The notes under the pieces are model-generated. The model was not told the origin of the DNA and searched no databases. It worked only from the letters and a program-made list of their open reading frames with translations. From positions 46,007,987 through 46,071,986 of the forward strand of contig CM061142.1 in the NCBI GenBank assembly GCA_030789695.1: a stretch of 64,000 bases of DNA, in the 5' to 3' direction. This stretch comes from Scilla litardierei (taxonomy: Eukaryota > Streptophyta > Magnoliopsida > Asparagales > Asparagaceae). The first letter of the stretch is position 1. Each line of letters starts with the position of its first letter. Of this stretch, positions 10,290-22,012 are shown in pieces. The position numbers were made by a program, and so were the translations under genes.

Positions 10290-10680
10290 GTCGCACTCGG
10301 CCGAGTGACAAATGTCGCTCGGCCGAGTGAAAACCCTGTAATTTTCCAGTAAGTCTCGATCTTCAGGGGTCTTCACTTCGGGGGCGGCTCGGCCGAGTGA
10401 GTTGTCGTCACTCGGCCGACGGCTTCATGGTACTCGGGCGGACGGGATTATCCACTCGGCCGAGTGGGTCTTCTGAAGCTCAGGCAGCCGAAAAACAGTA
10501 ACTTGGAGATTTTTGAAGGGCTTCGTCTGGGCGCCACTCGGGCGGACGGGGTCTCGTCACTCGGCCGATGTGGTCTCCGTCGCTCGGCCGAGTGCACATA
10601 TAAATCGTGTCTGCTCTGGTCGGCCGAGCGGTGTCTCGCTGGTCGGTCGAGTGACTCCTTCACTCGGCCGAGTGGGACAC
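10290..10680 (-). promoter_or_regulatory. CACTCGGCCGAGTG dyad array in LTR A
   Basis: About twelve copies of the 14-bp palindrome CACTCGGCCGAGTG, some degenerate (for example CACTCGGGCGGAC), are spread over 390 bp. They are immediately upstream of the TATA box in the element's sense. Confidence 0.85.
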
Positions 10681-10970
10681 TAAACATGCCCAAACTGCTT
10701 GTTTTGGCCTCCTCGTCGCTCCTGCGACGTCCGTTCTTCTTCCGCTCCTCTCCAACAGCAAAATACCCCTCGGGGAGGTCGTCGGTGACCGGCTGGAGTA
10801 AGCGCATCTCGAGATCACTCCAAATCGTGCCAAATCACCTGAAATGCGACAAAAACAACAAATCGTGAAAAGCATCGCAATATCGTCGATATATCGTGAA
10901 AAACATGATTTGGGCGATCTAAATGGCATGCAAACATGCGGTAAAAAAAGTGTAAAATAAGGAGTGATCA

Positions 10971-11460
10971 CTTGGCCATCCGTCCCCTGTCTGTGTTGAA
11001 GAAGAATGTGATGAACACATAATAAAGCATAATTAAGTAAAAATATTGTACCGGTAGACTTAGAATAAGATAGAACATTTATTATCATCAAGCAGTGATG
11101 TCTGCAACTAAGTATCAAAGAACATATACAAGCAGTGAAGTCTGCAATGAAGCGGGTGTGCATGGAAGGTGATAGCTTCAATGACGACGAACAAAACATA
11201 TGAAGGAGCAAAGAACATCTTCGAATCAATATATATGTGATGTATTCAATTTCCGCATCACGTCACTAGCCGCTAGTATATTGTCCATCTTTGAGTGTTG
11301 AGGATGCAGCAGTGATGAAGAAAAAATAGAATGTTGTAGAGAAAATATCATATAATTAGAATCAGATAGAATAAGATAGAATAATATCATCAAGAAGTGT
11401 AGTGGTTGACGAGGGCTTGTGGGAAGGAAAGCCATTTATAGACGAATTTGGATGCCATTG
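10971..11460 (-). other. Region F promoter/leader module, copy a
   Basis: In the minus sense the module has a TATA box CGTCTATAAATGGC (11431-11446, one base diverged) and a leader. An intron-like stretch ends in a T-rich acceptor, with ACACAGACAG before GGGAC near 10987. An exon-like piece is then cut by element A at 10970. Diverged copies occur at about 26250-26475, 27330-27555 and 30000-30215, and a plus-strand version at 12340-12545. No long reading frame is present. I do not know whether the parent was a gene or a transposon. Confidence 0.5.
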
Positions 11461-11589
11461 GATGAGGATGAGACTACAGTAGAGTTACTGGGAGGCAACG
11501 CAAGAGACCCCGTGAGTCTACAGCAAATTGCTTGTGATTATACAGAAGAATGCCCGTGAAACTACAGTAGATTGATAGCAGCCGGTGTT

Positions 11590-12260
11590 GTTCCCAATAA
11601 TTTATGATCGTGGTGGTGCGCGTTGAGAAAAATTGATAGCCTCAAACAAAATAGCTCAACGCGCATAATCGGCAAGAATATGGCCGTTGTGCGTGGAGAG
11701 CAAATTATTTATGGTTTATCAAAACTGCTCAAAGCGCAAAACGGGCATATAGTTTGGCCGTTGTGCGCATTGAGCAATATGTATTTTGGATAACACAATT
11801 GTTCAATCTACGTAAGTAAGAGTAATATTTCTCCATCAATTTTGTAAACTTGTTTCAGCAGCGTAAAGCGGAAAATAGCGGAATACATTTATATCACACC
11901 GAGATCATCCATCACGGTATACGTCACCAACCCTTTAACGAATCTGGTGCTTTCTCTATTCGTTGCATTAGCTGAAATTTTTTCTCGTAGCATGTTTTTT
12001 GATCAATGCGCACATTGGTTAAAATCTGGACAAATATTACATGACGTTGTATGCTTGGAGTTATTTTATTCGAATGTAATCCGGTTTTCATCGACGCGCA
12101 CAACGGGTTATAATTTTACCCGTTTTCGCGTTGATTAATATTAAGTCAAAAATGAAATCTGTTACCCCACGCACACAATTCGTAGTGCGCACTGAGTAAT
12201 AAAACTCTCCACTAACCTATTTTAATACCGCGCACAACGCGTTATAATTTAGGAAGATGT
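11590..12260. promoter_or_regulatory. GTGCGCGCTGAG motif array between divergent TATA boxes
   Basis: The motif TTGTGCGCGCTGAGCAA and its complement recur in degenerate copies. They sit between a minus-strand TATA (about 11440) and plus-strand TATA boxes (12381 and 12511), so the array forms the centre of a divergent promoter-like arrangement. At 11885-11945 the minus strand encodes a short DUF674-like scrap (GLVTYTVMDDLGV). Confidence 0.55.
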
Positions 12261-12374
12261 GCGCGCTGAATAAAATCTTATGTACATTCACGATTATTGC
12301 TTTGTAGACTCACGGGGTCTCTTCTGTAGACTCACGGTAACTCTACTGTACACTCATCATCATCCAAGGGCAGT

Positions 12375-12545
12375 CTAATTCGTCTATAAATGGCTTCCAT
12401 ACCCACATGCCCTCTTCAACCTCTACACTTCGAGTGATGTTTATCAGGCATAAGGAAGAAGTAACGCTACACTCGACTGTAGACTCATCCTCATCCAAGG
12501 GCAGTCCAATTTGTTTATAAATGGCTTCCCTACCCACAAGCCCTC
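12375..12545 (+). promoter_or_regulatory. Two plus-strand TATA modules of region F
   Basis: TCTATAAATGGCTTCC (from 12383) and TTTATAAATGGCTTCC (from 12514) sit in duplicated contexts about 130 bp apart (CATCCAAGGGCAGTC before, CCTCTTCAACC after). They are the same module as 10971-11460 but inverted. No ORF follows. The stretch 12580-12800 holds several degenerate units containing GACCGTATAG and GGCTCAC. 12800-13080 shows nothing recognisable. Confidence 0.5.
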
Positions 12546-13081
12546 TTCAACCACAACACTTCGTGATGTCAAAAGGCATAAGGACTGGTCAAATAGTTGT
12601 GTTGGCTCACAAGAGGAGTAGCCCCTGACCGTATAATTGGCCAGCCTGTGAAGTCTTCTAAATCATCCCCAATGGTATAGCTGGCTCACCCCGCAAGGGG
12701 GTGGACACCCGACCGTATAGCCGAGTAGCCCACGAGGGCAAAGTAAGCTCATTTCTGATCGTATAGTTCGCTCGGCTCGCGAAGGTTTGGTGACCGATTT
12801 AGCATTATTAAATGTGCTGAAACTGGATCTCTTTAAAACTTTATCTATGAAAACTGATTTATCTTGTATTTTAGTTCAAAATGCAGCTAGTGTGGCTTTG
12901 AATTCCTAGGTCTGAGGGTCCAAACTAAAACTTAATACCCAAAGTTTTAATTATGAGAGTATGAGGATGATGCCTATCATTCGAGAAATCTATATGCTGC
13001 TGTCGATCTCATATCTTATAATTTATCTGTTGCAGCAGGTCATGCCAATTGTCAAGAAATCATTCGAGAAAATGTTTCCAT

Positions 13082-14308
13082 TCAACAAAAATATCTCCAA
13101 GTACAACGAACAAAAAGGAGAAACAAAAACGGGTTCGATCCACCTATGATGCAGGAGCTTGCGAAGAGGCGTCCCCAGGCGATTCGTCTTCTCCCGAACC
13201 AGTAGGGTGACCAGGGACAACCGGAGGTCAGGAAAGCATTCTTCGGACCCGCTCCTCGAAAGAAACAATCCCGGAAGGACCTCTCGATCTTCGCAGCTAA
13301 AATATCCGAGAACGCTCGGAATCCCTCATGGATAGACTCCGCGATCCTCGGAGCCAATACATCCATATAACCCCTCTGGACCTCAGCTACGATCCGACCA
13401 TGGGCCACTTCCTGCAGGTCGCCTATATCGGCCCAAAGAGCGCCTTTCTCCTTTCTATGCTCCTCCCGGGCAAGGGACAGTGCATCCTCAGTATACTTGG
13501 CCGAACTCTCGACGACAGACAGAGCCTCTGTCAAACAACCCACCTCCGAGGTGAGCTCTGCAACTCTCAGTTTGAACTGGTGGGCCTTCTTGGTTGATTG
13601 CTCAGCCGCCTCGGCCCTCAGGCGCTCCTGCGCCAAGGCAGCCTTAAGACCATCTACCTTCTCTGAGAAGCGATGCGCCTCTACAGCAACCGTGGAAACC
13701 TGCGAGACCGAAGGGGTGAATGTCGCCCTCAACAAAATAGTGGTAGAATAAAAAAGAGTCCGACATGCTGGATATGCCATACCAGAGAATCTGCCAGTTG
13801 CTCCCAATAAGGAACCCCCTCTAATAAGGAGAGGTCACTCGGAAGGACAGATCCCTGCGCCAGCTGGACGGCCACGCCAGCTGGACCACTCTCACTCCTC
13901 TTCTTCTTTCCCTCGGGACCTTCAGACCACGAGTCAGAGCATCTCTTCCTCTCCTCCTCATTCCTGGTTAACACACGGCAACCCTGCTCGACGGCCCGCC
14001 ACGTCCCCCTCTCCTAGGTCGAGACCGAAGGGCGCATCAATCTGATCTGCCACGAAGGGCGAAGGTTCGGCAGTGCCCAAGGGCAGAAGGTGATGAACTC
14101 CCACCTGCCTTGACACCCCAATCGGTGGGTCACCCGCAAGAATGTCCTCCCCCACAGTGCCACCAGGCCCATGGCCAGAGGAACTCTCCCGACTACCCGA
14201 ATATCCTCGTCGCCGAGGGTTGAGTTGCTGAACGTCTTGACTGAAATCCCGACCCGCCAGCTGAGCAAAAAAGCTGAAAATCAGGGTAACAAGCAATGGG
14301 GAAAGCAT
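13082..14308 (-). pseudogene. Coiled-coil retroelement-type protein gene, fragment 1
   Basis: Minus-strand segments in different frames read as one broken gene. An N-terminal part lies at 14308-13958. A middle part (13974-13770) contains VQLAQGSVLPSDLSLLEGV and WEQLADSL. After a probable short intron ending TCTCGCAG, a long heptad-rich coiled coil follows (13730-13290: FSEKVDGLKAALAQERLRAEAAEQ). The layout matches fragment 2 at 23352-24373 (LPRDVDFLNGVDLETMANCF, then intron, then coiled coil). Such proteins are common in plant retroelement-derived annotations ('putative gypsy-type transposase' or gag-like with coiled coil), but I see no catalytic domain. Frame changes suggest a decayed copy. 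Confidence 0.5.
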
Positions 14309-14970
14309 AACTTAAAAGGCCAAAGGCTTTATAGGGAAGGTCACTTCGAATCCTAGCCGTCAGAAAGGGACGTATGTCAAAGTCTCACAGAAGGCGACGC
14401 TTCGAATTCCGTTCCTTAAGGGTGGCAGAATTCCAACTTCGTGCTACTGGCCTTCATTCAATACGATTGCCTCAAAACTAAAGTGTATGTCAAATACACA
14501 CGATTCACATTCCCTCGGACTGAGCCGTCAAAACCCGAATGGCCCCGAGCGATGGCGGCCAGTTGAGCCAACACACTGATCGGCCCCGGATATACACCCG
14601 GAGAACGATTGTAGTTTTACCGCAAGCGCACAGCGTAGTGGCGAGTAGGTATCGAACACGAGGAGGTGGTGTTGGTTCCAATCTATCCTAGGTTGGTTTG
14701 ACAACGAATGTTTTATTGGTGGAGATGCGTATAGTATGATGTAATGACAATGGTGATGGATGTCGGTGTCGGTGATAAAGAAGTCGGTCAAATATCGATT
14801 CAAATACAATATAATAAAAGTGTCTATGGCTAGTAAATCACCACTACGGATCGTCATACATCTCTGTTAATCGTGAATCTCAATATTACTAGACTTGTGT
14901 CGAGGTGAACTAGTCGTAACTGAATAGAGAACCAAGCTCACGCTCTCGCGCTATTGCCAAACTATAGTAA

Positions 14971-15273
14971 CCTAGATTAGGGCCCACTCTCGTGAAAACC
15001 CTAACCTAAGCCACTAGCATGAAGATCTACATTATCGTCCAATCGCACCTCGAGCCCACTCTCGTGCAAACTCGAGTTACGATTTAGGTTGTGATAGTTC
15101 GTATTCGTCCAATCTCTTGCAAACGAATATGGATATAGATTTATAATAAACATGCTAGCTTTGATCCAATCTCTTGCAAACCAAGTCTAGTGGATTTCGA
15201 TTATAAACCTAATTCGAATATCTAGGCCTTTCCATCGATAGGGATCCACTCTCTTGCAAACCCCAAATCGATG
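14971..15273 (-). other. Five stem-loops in 3' LTR of element B
   Basis: The hairpins are in the same order and loop as element A, with different stems. H1 at 14971-15010: CCTAGATTAGGG with CCCTAACCTAAG. H2 15049-15076: CTCGAG with CTCGAG. H3 15102-15129: TATTCG with CGAATA. H4 15155-15190: outer CTAG/CTAG plus a short inner stem. H5 15233-15273: ATCGAT and GGG with CCC and ATCGAT. Loops are CCCACTCTCGTGCAAA-like in H1-H2 and TCCAATCTCTTGCAAA-like in H3-H5. Confidence 0.88.
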
Positions 15274-15638
15274 AAAATTCCTAGCTATCCATGATAAATC
15301 AATCACAGCCTAACCCCTTTAGCAATTCTAGCAATATAGAAATTCATTCTTCACAATTCAGAAATTAGATCCATATGGTTCATCCCTATGCCCTAGAACA
15401 ACAATTAACCAAGCATAACAACAACGATATAGAAATCTATATGAGACATTGCTTGCATATGAAAAGATAGCAAATCAATGATTCAAATAATAAGAACAAA
15501 GATACTTAGATTTGATGAAGAACTTCAATCTAATTACAAGCTTTTAGATCCAAGAGGGGGCCTAGGGCATGGCCTAACCTCTAAAATAATCCCTAAGAAA
15601 ATATATGGGAACTCCTTTCTAATGACGGCTACAAACCT

Positions 15639-15652
15639 CTTAAATATCCCCC
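15639..15652 (-). promoter_or_regulatory. TATA-like box, 3' LTR of element B
   Basis: The minus strand reads GGGGGATATTTAAG. The homologous site in the 5' LTR (21286-21298) is GGGGGCTATTTAAG. Confidence 0.5.
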
Positions 15653-15734
15653 AAAACCCTAGCAAATAACCCCTAAACCCCCTCCGAAACCCACGCCCAA
15701 AATCAGTTCCGCGTGTTATTTAAGTTCTGGGCTG

Positions 15735-16378
15735 GCAGCGACTCGGCCGAGTGGAAAGCTCACTCGGCCGAGTGAGAATTCCTGCAGATACTCCAGAAAA
15801 CAGCACTCTGTCAAAAAATGTCAAAATATAGTCACTCGACCGACTGGAAAGCTCACTCGGTCGAGTGAAAGTGTCACTCGGTCGAGTGACACTGATGCGT
15901 GAATTGCAGCACTGCAGCATCATCTTGCAGAAATTCTTCAGATTTCATCCAACATCCGATTGGCACGTTCTTGGCAGATTTGGAACCGTCATGAAGTTTA
16001 CTATCCATAAAAAATATGAGAAAAATACTTTGACCAATGGAATGATAGCAGACTTCAAAATAGTGGAAGGCTGTCTGAAAATCTGGGCGCTCGTGTCATC
16101 GGCATCACTCGGCCGAGTGGGATTCTTCACTCGGGCGAGTGGACTTCTCTACTCGGCCGAGTAGGGTCTTCTAATGTTCTCCCCAAAATTCCAGAAACTT
16201 GGCTTTGATTTCTTTCAGAAGTCCTGACTCACTCGGGCGAGGGGCGATCTCTACTCGGCCGAGTGGATGTAACCACTCGGCCGAGTGCATTGTGGCACAG
16301 GATTTCTTCATATTAGTTGTACTTGGCCGACTACGCTTCTTCACTCGGCCGAGTGGGCTGTGTTACTCGGCCGAGTGG
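15735..16378 (-). promoter_or_regulatory. CACTCGGCCGAGTG dyad array, 3' LTR of element B
   Basis: About fourteen exact or near copies (variants CACTCGGTCGAGTGA, CACTCGGGCGAGTGG) occur in two clusters, 15735-15890 and 16105-16378. They are upstream of the TATA-like box in the element's sense. Confidence 0.85.
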
Positions 16379-16681
16379 CCTGTTTCTGGAGTCAACTCTT
16401 CTTCTCCTCGCCTCTTCATCGATTCTATCAATTTCCTTTTTCTTCCACTCATCATCCAACACAGTTAGCTTCTTGATAGGGCCATATGCGATGCTCCGGT
16501 ACATGTGCAGTCCTTTGAGCTCATTTTTGCTCCCGATTGCTTCATATTCCTTGAAATCCGACAAAAACAAGAAATAGTGAAAAGTAACGCGATATCGTCG
16601 AATACTCGTGAAAATTGCAATATGCGCAATCGCAATGGCGTGAAAACATGCACAAAAAAGGTGTAAATTATGGAGGGATCA

Positions 16682-16695
16682 AAATCCCCCAAGCT
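16682..16695 (-). other. Polypurine tract of element B
   Basis: The minus strand reads AGCTTGGGGGATTT directly before the 3' LTR. A dyad (CTCGTCCTTGAGGAAGATAAG-like) is adjacent, as in element C. Confidence 0.8.
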
Positions 16696-19553
16696 TACCT
16701 CTTACTCGTCCTTGAGGAAGATAAGTAGAGAGACGAACTCGGGAGATGAAAACAAAGAAAATGAAATGAAAAAGAAAGAACACGAGGTGGAAGGGGTCGC
16801 TAGATTATTCTCTCAGATCTCAAGCCATAAGCTACACATCACGATAACTTGGAAAATACGAATCACTTGCTATAAGGATTTCAAATATTACTTAGACATG
16901 ACACTTGCAAGCTTTTAAGAACAACAAAAGGGACTCTCTAAATTCATACAATCAATTCATATCCACATCACGTATTTCATAGAATTTAATATACAAATGT
17001 TGGCGATGCACTTTTCAATCAAGAGTTATAATAGAAGCATATAAGAGTCACACCAAGCATGCAATAGAGAATGGAATAAGAGACATGTCATTCACATTTT
17101 CATATCAATTCATTAGAAATCTCCATGCTAAAGTAATTCGCTAAGTCTCAGTAATATCAAACTTCCCCATTCGTGCACCTCTCCACTCTAATGTCACACT
17201 CACTCATATGGTGAAGTGAATTCACCCCTCCCATCTTAGCTCGAGGCATTGCATCTAAATGAATATGATAGTGGAAAATGGGATTTTTGCCTTGGGGTTT
17301 TCCAAGTATTTTGTGGCTCCAATAATGAGATAGAGGAATATTTTTCTTTTTCTTTTTGAACTTTTGTTTCTCATTTTTCTTTTTGGATTTTCGTAGGAGC
17401 TATATGATTTGTATTTTTGGTTTTTGGCTCCTTTTTGGCTTTTTGGACTTTTGGAGCAACCTTTTTCTTTTGTAGGGATTTTTGGGAAATAGATGCGGTA
17501 TAAGTAGCTTTAGGAGGTGAACTCAAATGACATGTAGAGAATAAAAATATATATGTGGAGAAAGAAATAATGTAACACTCGGTTCACTCTAAGATGTGCA
17601 CGAACGGTTCAATAAAATAATACTTCAACTAAAACTCATATGTAAGCATGGATATTCTCGATCATCTCAATAAAAAGTGAAGTCAAGCGGTAAAGCGCAC
17701 AATCATATCAAGCATGCAACAGGAGGTGAATAAGACAATAAGGTATACGCTTCCGTTATACAATTGATGCGTGAATCTTGGTGCACTTCTAATAAAAGCA
17801 TACTAAACACTAATCCATACATTCAGTTTCAATGAATACCATGCAATTACTTAGAGGAGTCATCAAAAGAAATAGATTTGCAAGCACATGTGAATAGCAA
17901 GACTATAGAATACTCTAAGGAGCATGGCAAGGAATAATAAGTATCGTGATGGTTGCTAAAGCAATAAGAGATATCATTATACAAAATTCATCTAGCGGAA
18001 GAAGAGAAAAGGAAAATAAACAAAAAAAATTAAAAGAGAGGAAAGAAAAAAACAAGCACACAATATGATGCATGAACACACATGAAAGGAAAATAAGATG
18101 GAAAAATCAAAAAGATGATGCAAAAATTTTGAAAAATTTTAAAAACCCTAAAATAAAGTAAAAATGCAACTAATGCATCATGGAAATGCACTCACCCAAG
18201 CTTAAACTTCATATTGTCCTCAATGTGATCATAGTGAAAGAATATGAGGAACAACGATAATAATGGGGGTGAATGAAAAATGATGAAATGAATGACGTGA
18301 AATCCTAATGCAATAATGATGCATGAGAGCGCCTTCCCCCAAGCTTATACCGAACAATCCTATTGAAATGACTCGATCAATAAAATCATGACCTTGCAAA
18401 GCGTGATCAAGTCAAATGAATAGGAAAGTAAGTATTCACTTGAAAGAGATGCTCGATAGGTGGTGAGCAAAAGGGTGTGACACATCAAAATATGAAGAGG
18501 GCAATTAATATATATAATGGGTTTGGGGTGTAAAAAAATTTGTTGCCGTCATATGAGGTGATATTTATTCAATCAAATCTATACGGTCTTTTCGCTGTCG
18601 AGAGGATTCATGTTTATTTAAAGCATAAAATACTATACTACTAGATTGATATAACCTATATCAAAAGACGGATCCAGTATCTTTACCGGTGCAGGCAACT
18701 GCTCCAACTGATCTTTCCGTGGCTCTGCCAGATGCATGTGTCCATGGACTCCAACGAACTCCAGCAATGCATCCCCCAGCATTTCCGCAAGGACTCCACG
18801 TGTACCCTACAGAGAATAGGATGCATCAGTTCGCCGCAAAAAATTCACCCTCGTAATAAAAGTATTCCAAGGAGGATCGTCTATATAAATATATGAAATA
18901 AATAATGGTGGACGATACTTCCCTAGAAATAATCCAATATCCTCTCGTGCTGTGATAGTTGTCTCCGTGGTGTCCTCTCTCAGCTGCTCAGGTAAATCTG
19001 GATCATAGCTGTGGATCTCCTTGATAGACTCATCAAACTATGACACGTCCAAGCATACCTCTGGTCCATAATCGTATGTGTGCTGCAAAAGGTATGACAT
19101 GTCAAAAATATCTAAATCAAAATAAATATCGAATAGTGCTCGGGATAGTGCTCGGGATCATCATGAATGGCTGTGTCCTCGTCCTGATGCATGACCTCCT
19201 CAGTGATAAGCTCTGGCTCTCTGTGTAAGGCCTCCTCAAAAGCATGCTATGGCTCGATAGTGTGCTCCTTCGCCTTCTCATCAACTATCAATGTAGGCTC
19301 TCTCTAGAATGGTGATGCTGGCTGCTCAGGTATGTCAACTTATGGGGATGTATCATGTGGAGGGGAATGCCTACAAGCAATCTGAAAATATAGTATATCC
19401 CCCTCAAGACTGACATGGATCCTCCTCAATTGTTCCTATAGCTGAAACACGGTTCATAAAAAAATCTGCAAATCATAGCTCAAATGCATCGCCTGCTGTA
19501 ATGCTCTCTGAACCGGCGAACCTCACTGACTCCAAGAGGCCCTCCAATAATCT
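16696..19553 (-). other. Long non-coding interior of element B
   Basis: There is no ORF of note. On the plus strand it holds a T-rich tract (17330-17480, repeated TTTTTGGATTTT-like words) and further CCCAAGCT tracts near 18190 and 18335. One of these is followed by ATTGTCCTCAATG, as in element C near 55150. This matches the 3' untranslated zone of C in layout. Nothing else is recognisable. Confidence 0.6.
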
Positions 19554-19988
19554 CTAAAACACGTCCTCCTCTGGATGCGCATATGACGCAATTTTTGCTT
19601 CCTTCACTGCCTCTTCGTCCATCCACTCTTCGTATGCAATAGCTGTATCGTAGGATGTGGGATCGACGACGGCACATTCTGGCTCTGGTAGCATGTCTGG
19701 CGATGCTTCTTGCCCATAATATGAAGAAGCAGGACTAATGTCTTTAGAAATCCCTGCAACCTTAAGCATGAGCGCAATCATTTCAAGTTCCCTCTTCACC
19801 CATTCCAATTGAATATCTCCCTTATCAAGCCTGGCTTGTATTTCAACTTGGTGCGCATGCATCTCATCAAAAAAAAAGTATTCTCCTGTCTGAGCACTCT
19901 GATCATAATAGTATTCTCCCATCTGAGCACTCTGATCATAATAGTATTCTCCCATCTGAGCACTCTGATCAAAATAGTATTCTTCCAT
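19554..19988 (-). pseudogene. Unrecognised ORF remnant of element B with an 11-residue repeat
   Basis: A minus-strand frame of 144 codons starts with four copies of an 11-residue unit of the type QMGEYYYDQSA. An acidic helical stretch (EMHAHQVEIQARL, WVKRELEMIAL) follows. I do not recognise a family. Its place soon after the PBS suggests a relic of the gag region, but no Gag signature is visible. The sequence upstream and downstream is broken by stops. The role is unknown. Confidence 0.4.
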
Positions 19989-20009
19989 CTGAGCACTCTG
20001 ATTAAAATC
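19878..20009 (-). repeat. 33-bp tandem repeat, four copies
   Basis: Four in-frame units of GTATTCTCC-ATCTGAGCA-type sequence (plus strand) encode the repeated tyrosine/glutamine-rich peptide. The outer copies are the most diverged. Confidence 0.85.
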
Positions 20010-20200
20010 TGTGGTCCACGTAGTATAATCCTCAGCACCTGATCAACAAAGACAAATAACTGGAGAAAAATATCAGTGGCACAAAAGAATATAGAGATGA
20101 TAATAATGGTGGCGGAGTGAAAATTCCCTTTTGTATAAAATTTTTTTTTCGTAGACTAATCAACCTAATTGTGACAAATTGGCACCCAACGGGAAACACC

Positions 20201-20218
20201 TCCTCGGCAACGGCGCTA
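20201..20218 (-). other. Primer binding site of element B (decayed)
   Basis: The minus strand reads AGCGCCGTTGCCGAGGA after one leading base. It differs from the tRNA-Asp-type PBS of A and C at a few positions. It lies seven bases inside the 5' LTR boundary. Confidence 0.8.
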
Positions 20219-20618
20219 AAAACTTGATCGGCCCCGGATATACACCCGGAGAACGATTGTAGTTTTACCGCAAGTGCACGGGGTAGTGGCAAGCGGGTAT
20301 CGAACACGAGGAGGTGGTGTTGGTTCCAATCTATCCTAAGTTGGTTGACTACGAATGTTTTATTGGTGGAGGTGGGTATGGTATGATGTAATGACAATGG
20401 TGATGGATGTCGGTATCGGTGATAAAGAAGTCGGTCAAATATCGATTCAAATACAAAATAATAAAAGTGTCTAGGGCTAGGAAATCCCCACTACGGATCG
20501 TCATACATCTCTGTGAATCGTGAATCTCAATATTACTAGACTTGTATCGAGGTGAGCTGGTCGTAACTGAATAGAGAACCAAGCTCACGCTCTCGCGCTA
20601 TTGCCGATCTATAGAAAC

Positions 20619-20920
20619 CTAGATTAGTGCCCACTCTCATGCAAACCCTAACCTAAGCCACTAGCATGAAGATCTACATCATCGTCTAATCGCACCTCGA
20701 GCCCATTCTCATGCAAACTCGAGTTACGATCTAGGTTGTGATAGTTCGTATTCGTCCAATCTCTTGCAAACGAATATGGGTATTGATTTATAATTAAAAT
20801 GCTAGCTTTGGTCCAATCTCTTGCAAACCAAGTCTAGTGGATTTCGATTATAAACCTAATTCGAATATCTAGGCCTTTCCATCGATAGGGATCCAATCTC
20901 TTGCAAACCCCAAATCGATA
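20619..20920 (-). other. Five stem-loops in 5' LTR of element B
   Basis: The order is the same as at 14971-15273. Here H4 has TTGG pairing with CCAA, which the 3' LTR has lost by one substitution (TTGA). H3 TATTCG/CGAATA and H2 CTCGAG/CTCGAG remain perfect. Confidence 0.88.
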
Positions 20921-21369
20921 GAAATTCCTAGCTATCCGTGATAAATCAATCACAACCTAGCCCCTTTAGCAATTCTAGCAATATAGAAATTCATTCTTCA
21001 CAATTCAGAAATCAGATCCATAGGTTTCATCCCTATACCCTGGAACAACAATCAACCAAGCATAGCAACAACGATATAGAAATCAATATGAGACATTGCT
21101 TGCATATGAAAAGATAGCAAATCAAAGATTCAAATAATAAGAACAAAGATACTTAGCTTTGATGAAGAACTTCAATCCAATTACAAGCTTTTAGATCCAA
21201 GAGGGGGCCTAGGGCATGGCCTAACCTCTAAAATAATCCCTAAGAAAACATATGGGAACTCCTTTCTAATGACGGCTACAAACCTCTTAAATAGCCCCCA
21301 AAACCCTAGCAAATAACCCCTAAAACCCCTCCGAAACCCGCGCCCAAAATCAGTTCTGGGCTGGCAGCG

Positions 21370-22012
21370 ACTCGGTCGAGTGGAAAGCTCACTCGGCCGA
21401 GTGAGAATTCCTGCAGAAACTCCAGAAAACAGCACTCTGTCAAAAACTGTCAAAATCAGGTCACTCGGCCGATTGAAAGCTCATTCGTCCGAGTGAAAGT
21501 GTCACTCGGCCGAGTGACACTGATACGCGAATTCCAGTACTACAGCATCATCTTGCAAAAATTCTCCAGATTTCATCCGACCTACTATTGGCACGTTCTT
21601 GGCGGCGTTGGAACCGTCATCAAGTCTACTATCCATAAAAAATATGAGAAAAATACTTTGACCAATGGAATGATAACATATTTCAAAATAGTGGAAGGCT
21701 TTCTGAAAATCTGGTCGCTCGTGTCATCGGCATCACTCGGCCGAGTGGGATTCTTCACTCGGGCAAGTGGACTTCTCTACTCGGTCGAGTAGGGTCTTCT
21801 ATTGTTCTCACCAGAATTCCAGAGAGTCGGCTTTGATTTCTTTCAGAAGTCCTGACTCACTCGGGCGAGGGGCGATCTCTACTCGGCCGAGTGGATGTAA
21901 CCACTCGGCCGAGTGCATTGTGGCACAGGATTTCTTCATATCAGTTGTACTCGGCCGACTACGCTTCTTCACTCGGCCGAGTAGGCTTTGTTACTCAGCC
22001 GAGTGGCCTATT
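21370..22012 (-). promoter_or_regulatory. CACTCGGCCGAGTG dyad array, 5' LTR of element B
   Basis: About fourteen sites are in the same arrangement as the 3' LTR, upstream in sense of the TATA-like box at 21286-21298. Confidence 0.85.

Larger units (their letters stand above)
8386..10970 (-). mobile_element. 5' LTR of element A (2585 bp, about 1.8 kb without the MITE)
   Basis: The LTR begins TGATCG and ends CGATCA-like (GTGATCA) in plus orientation, with the PBS abutting the left end, so this is the 5' LTR of a minus-strand element. In sense order it holds a CTCGGCCGAG array (10290-10680), a TATA box (10201-10216), a leader with five stem-loops (9512-9810), the inserted MITE, and a U5 stretch conserved with B and C (ACCGCAAGTGCAC, GAACACAGGGAGG). 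The other LTR lies outside the window, so divergence and target duplication cannot be read. The flanking sequence from 10971 belongs to mosaic region F. Confidence 0.9.
14577..16681 (-). repeat. 3' LTR of element B
   Basis: This LTR matches 20225-22310 over its whole length with scattered substitutions. It carries all five stem-loops, the TATA box and the CTCGGCCGAG array. It has a short extra segment near 15710-15725 (CGTGTTATTTAAG) that the other LTR lacks. Confidence 0.92.

Noticed and set aside
15735..16378. CRISPR-like array (short palindromic repeats with spacers)
   Set aside because: Repeats are irregularly spaced, degenerate and located in LTR promoters of a plant retrotransposon. 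No cas genes are present.
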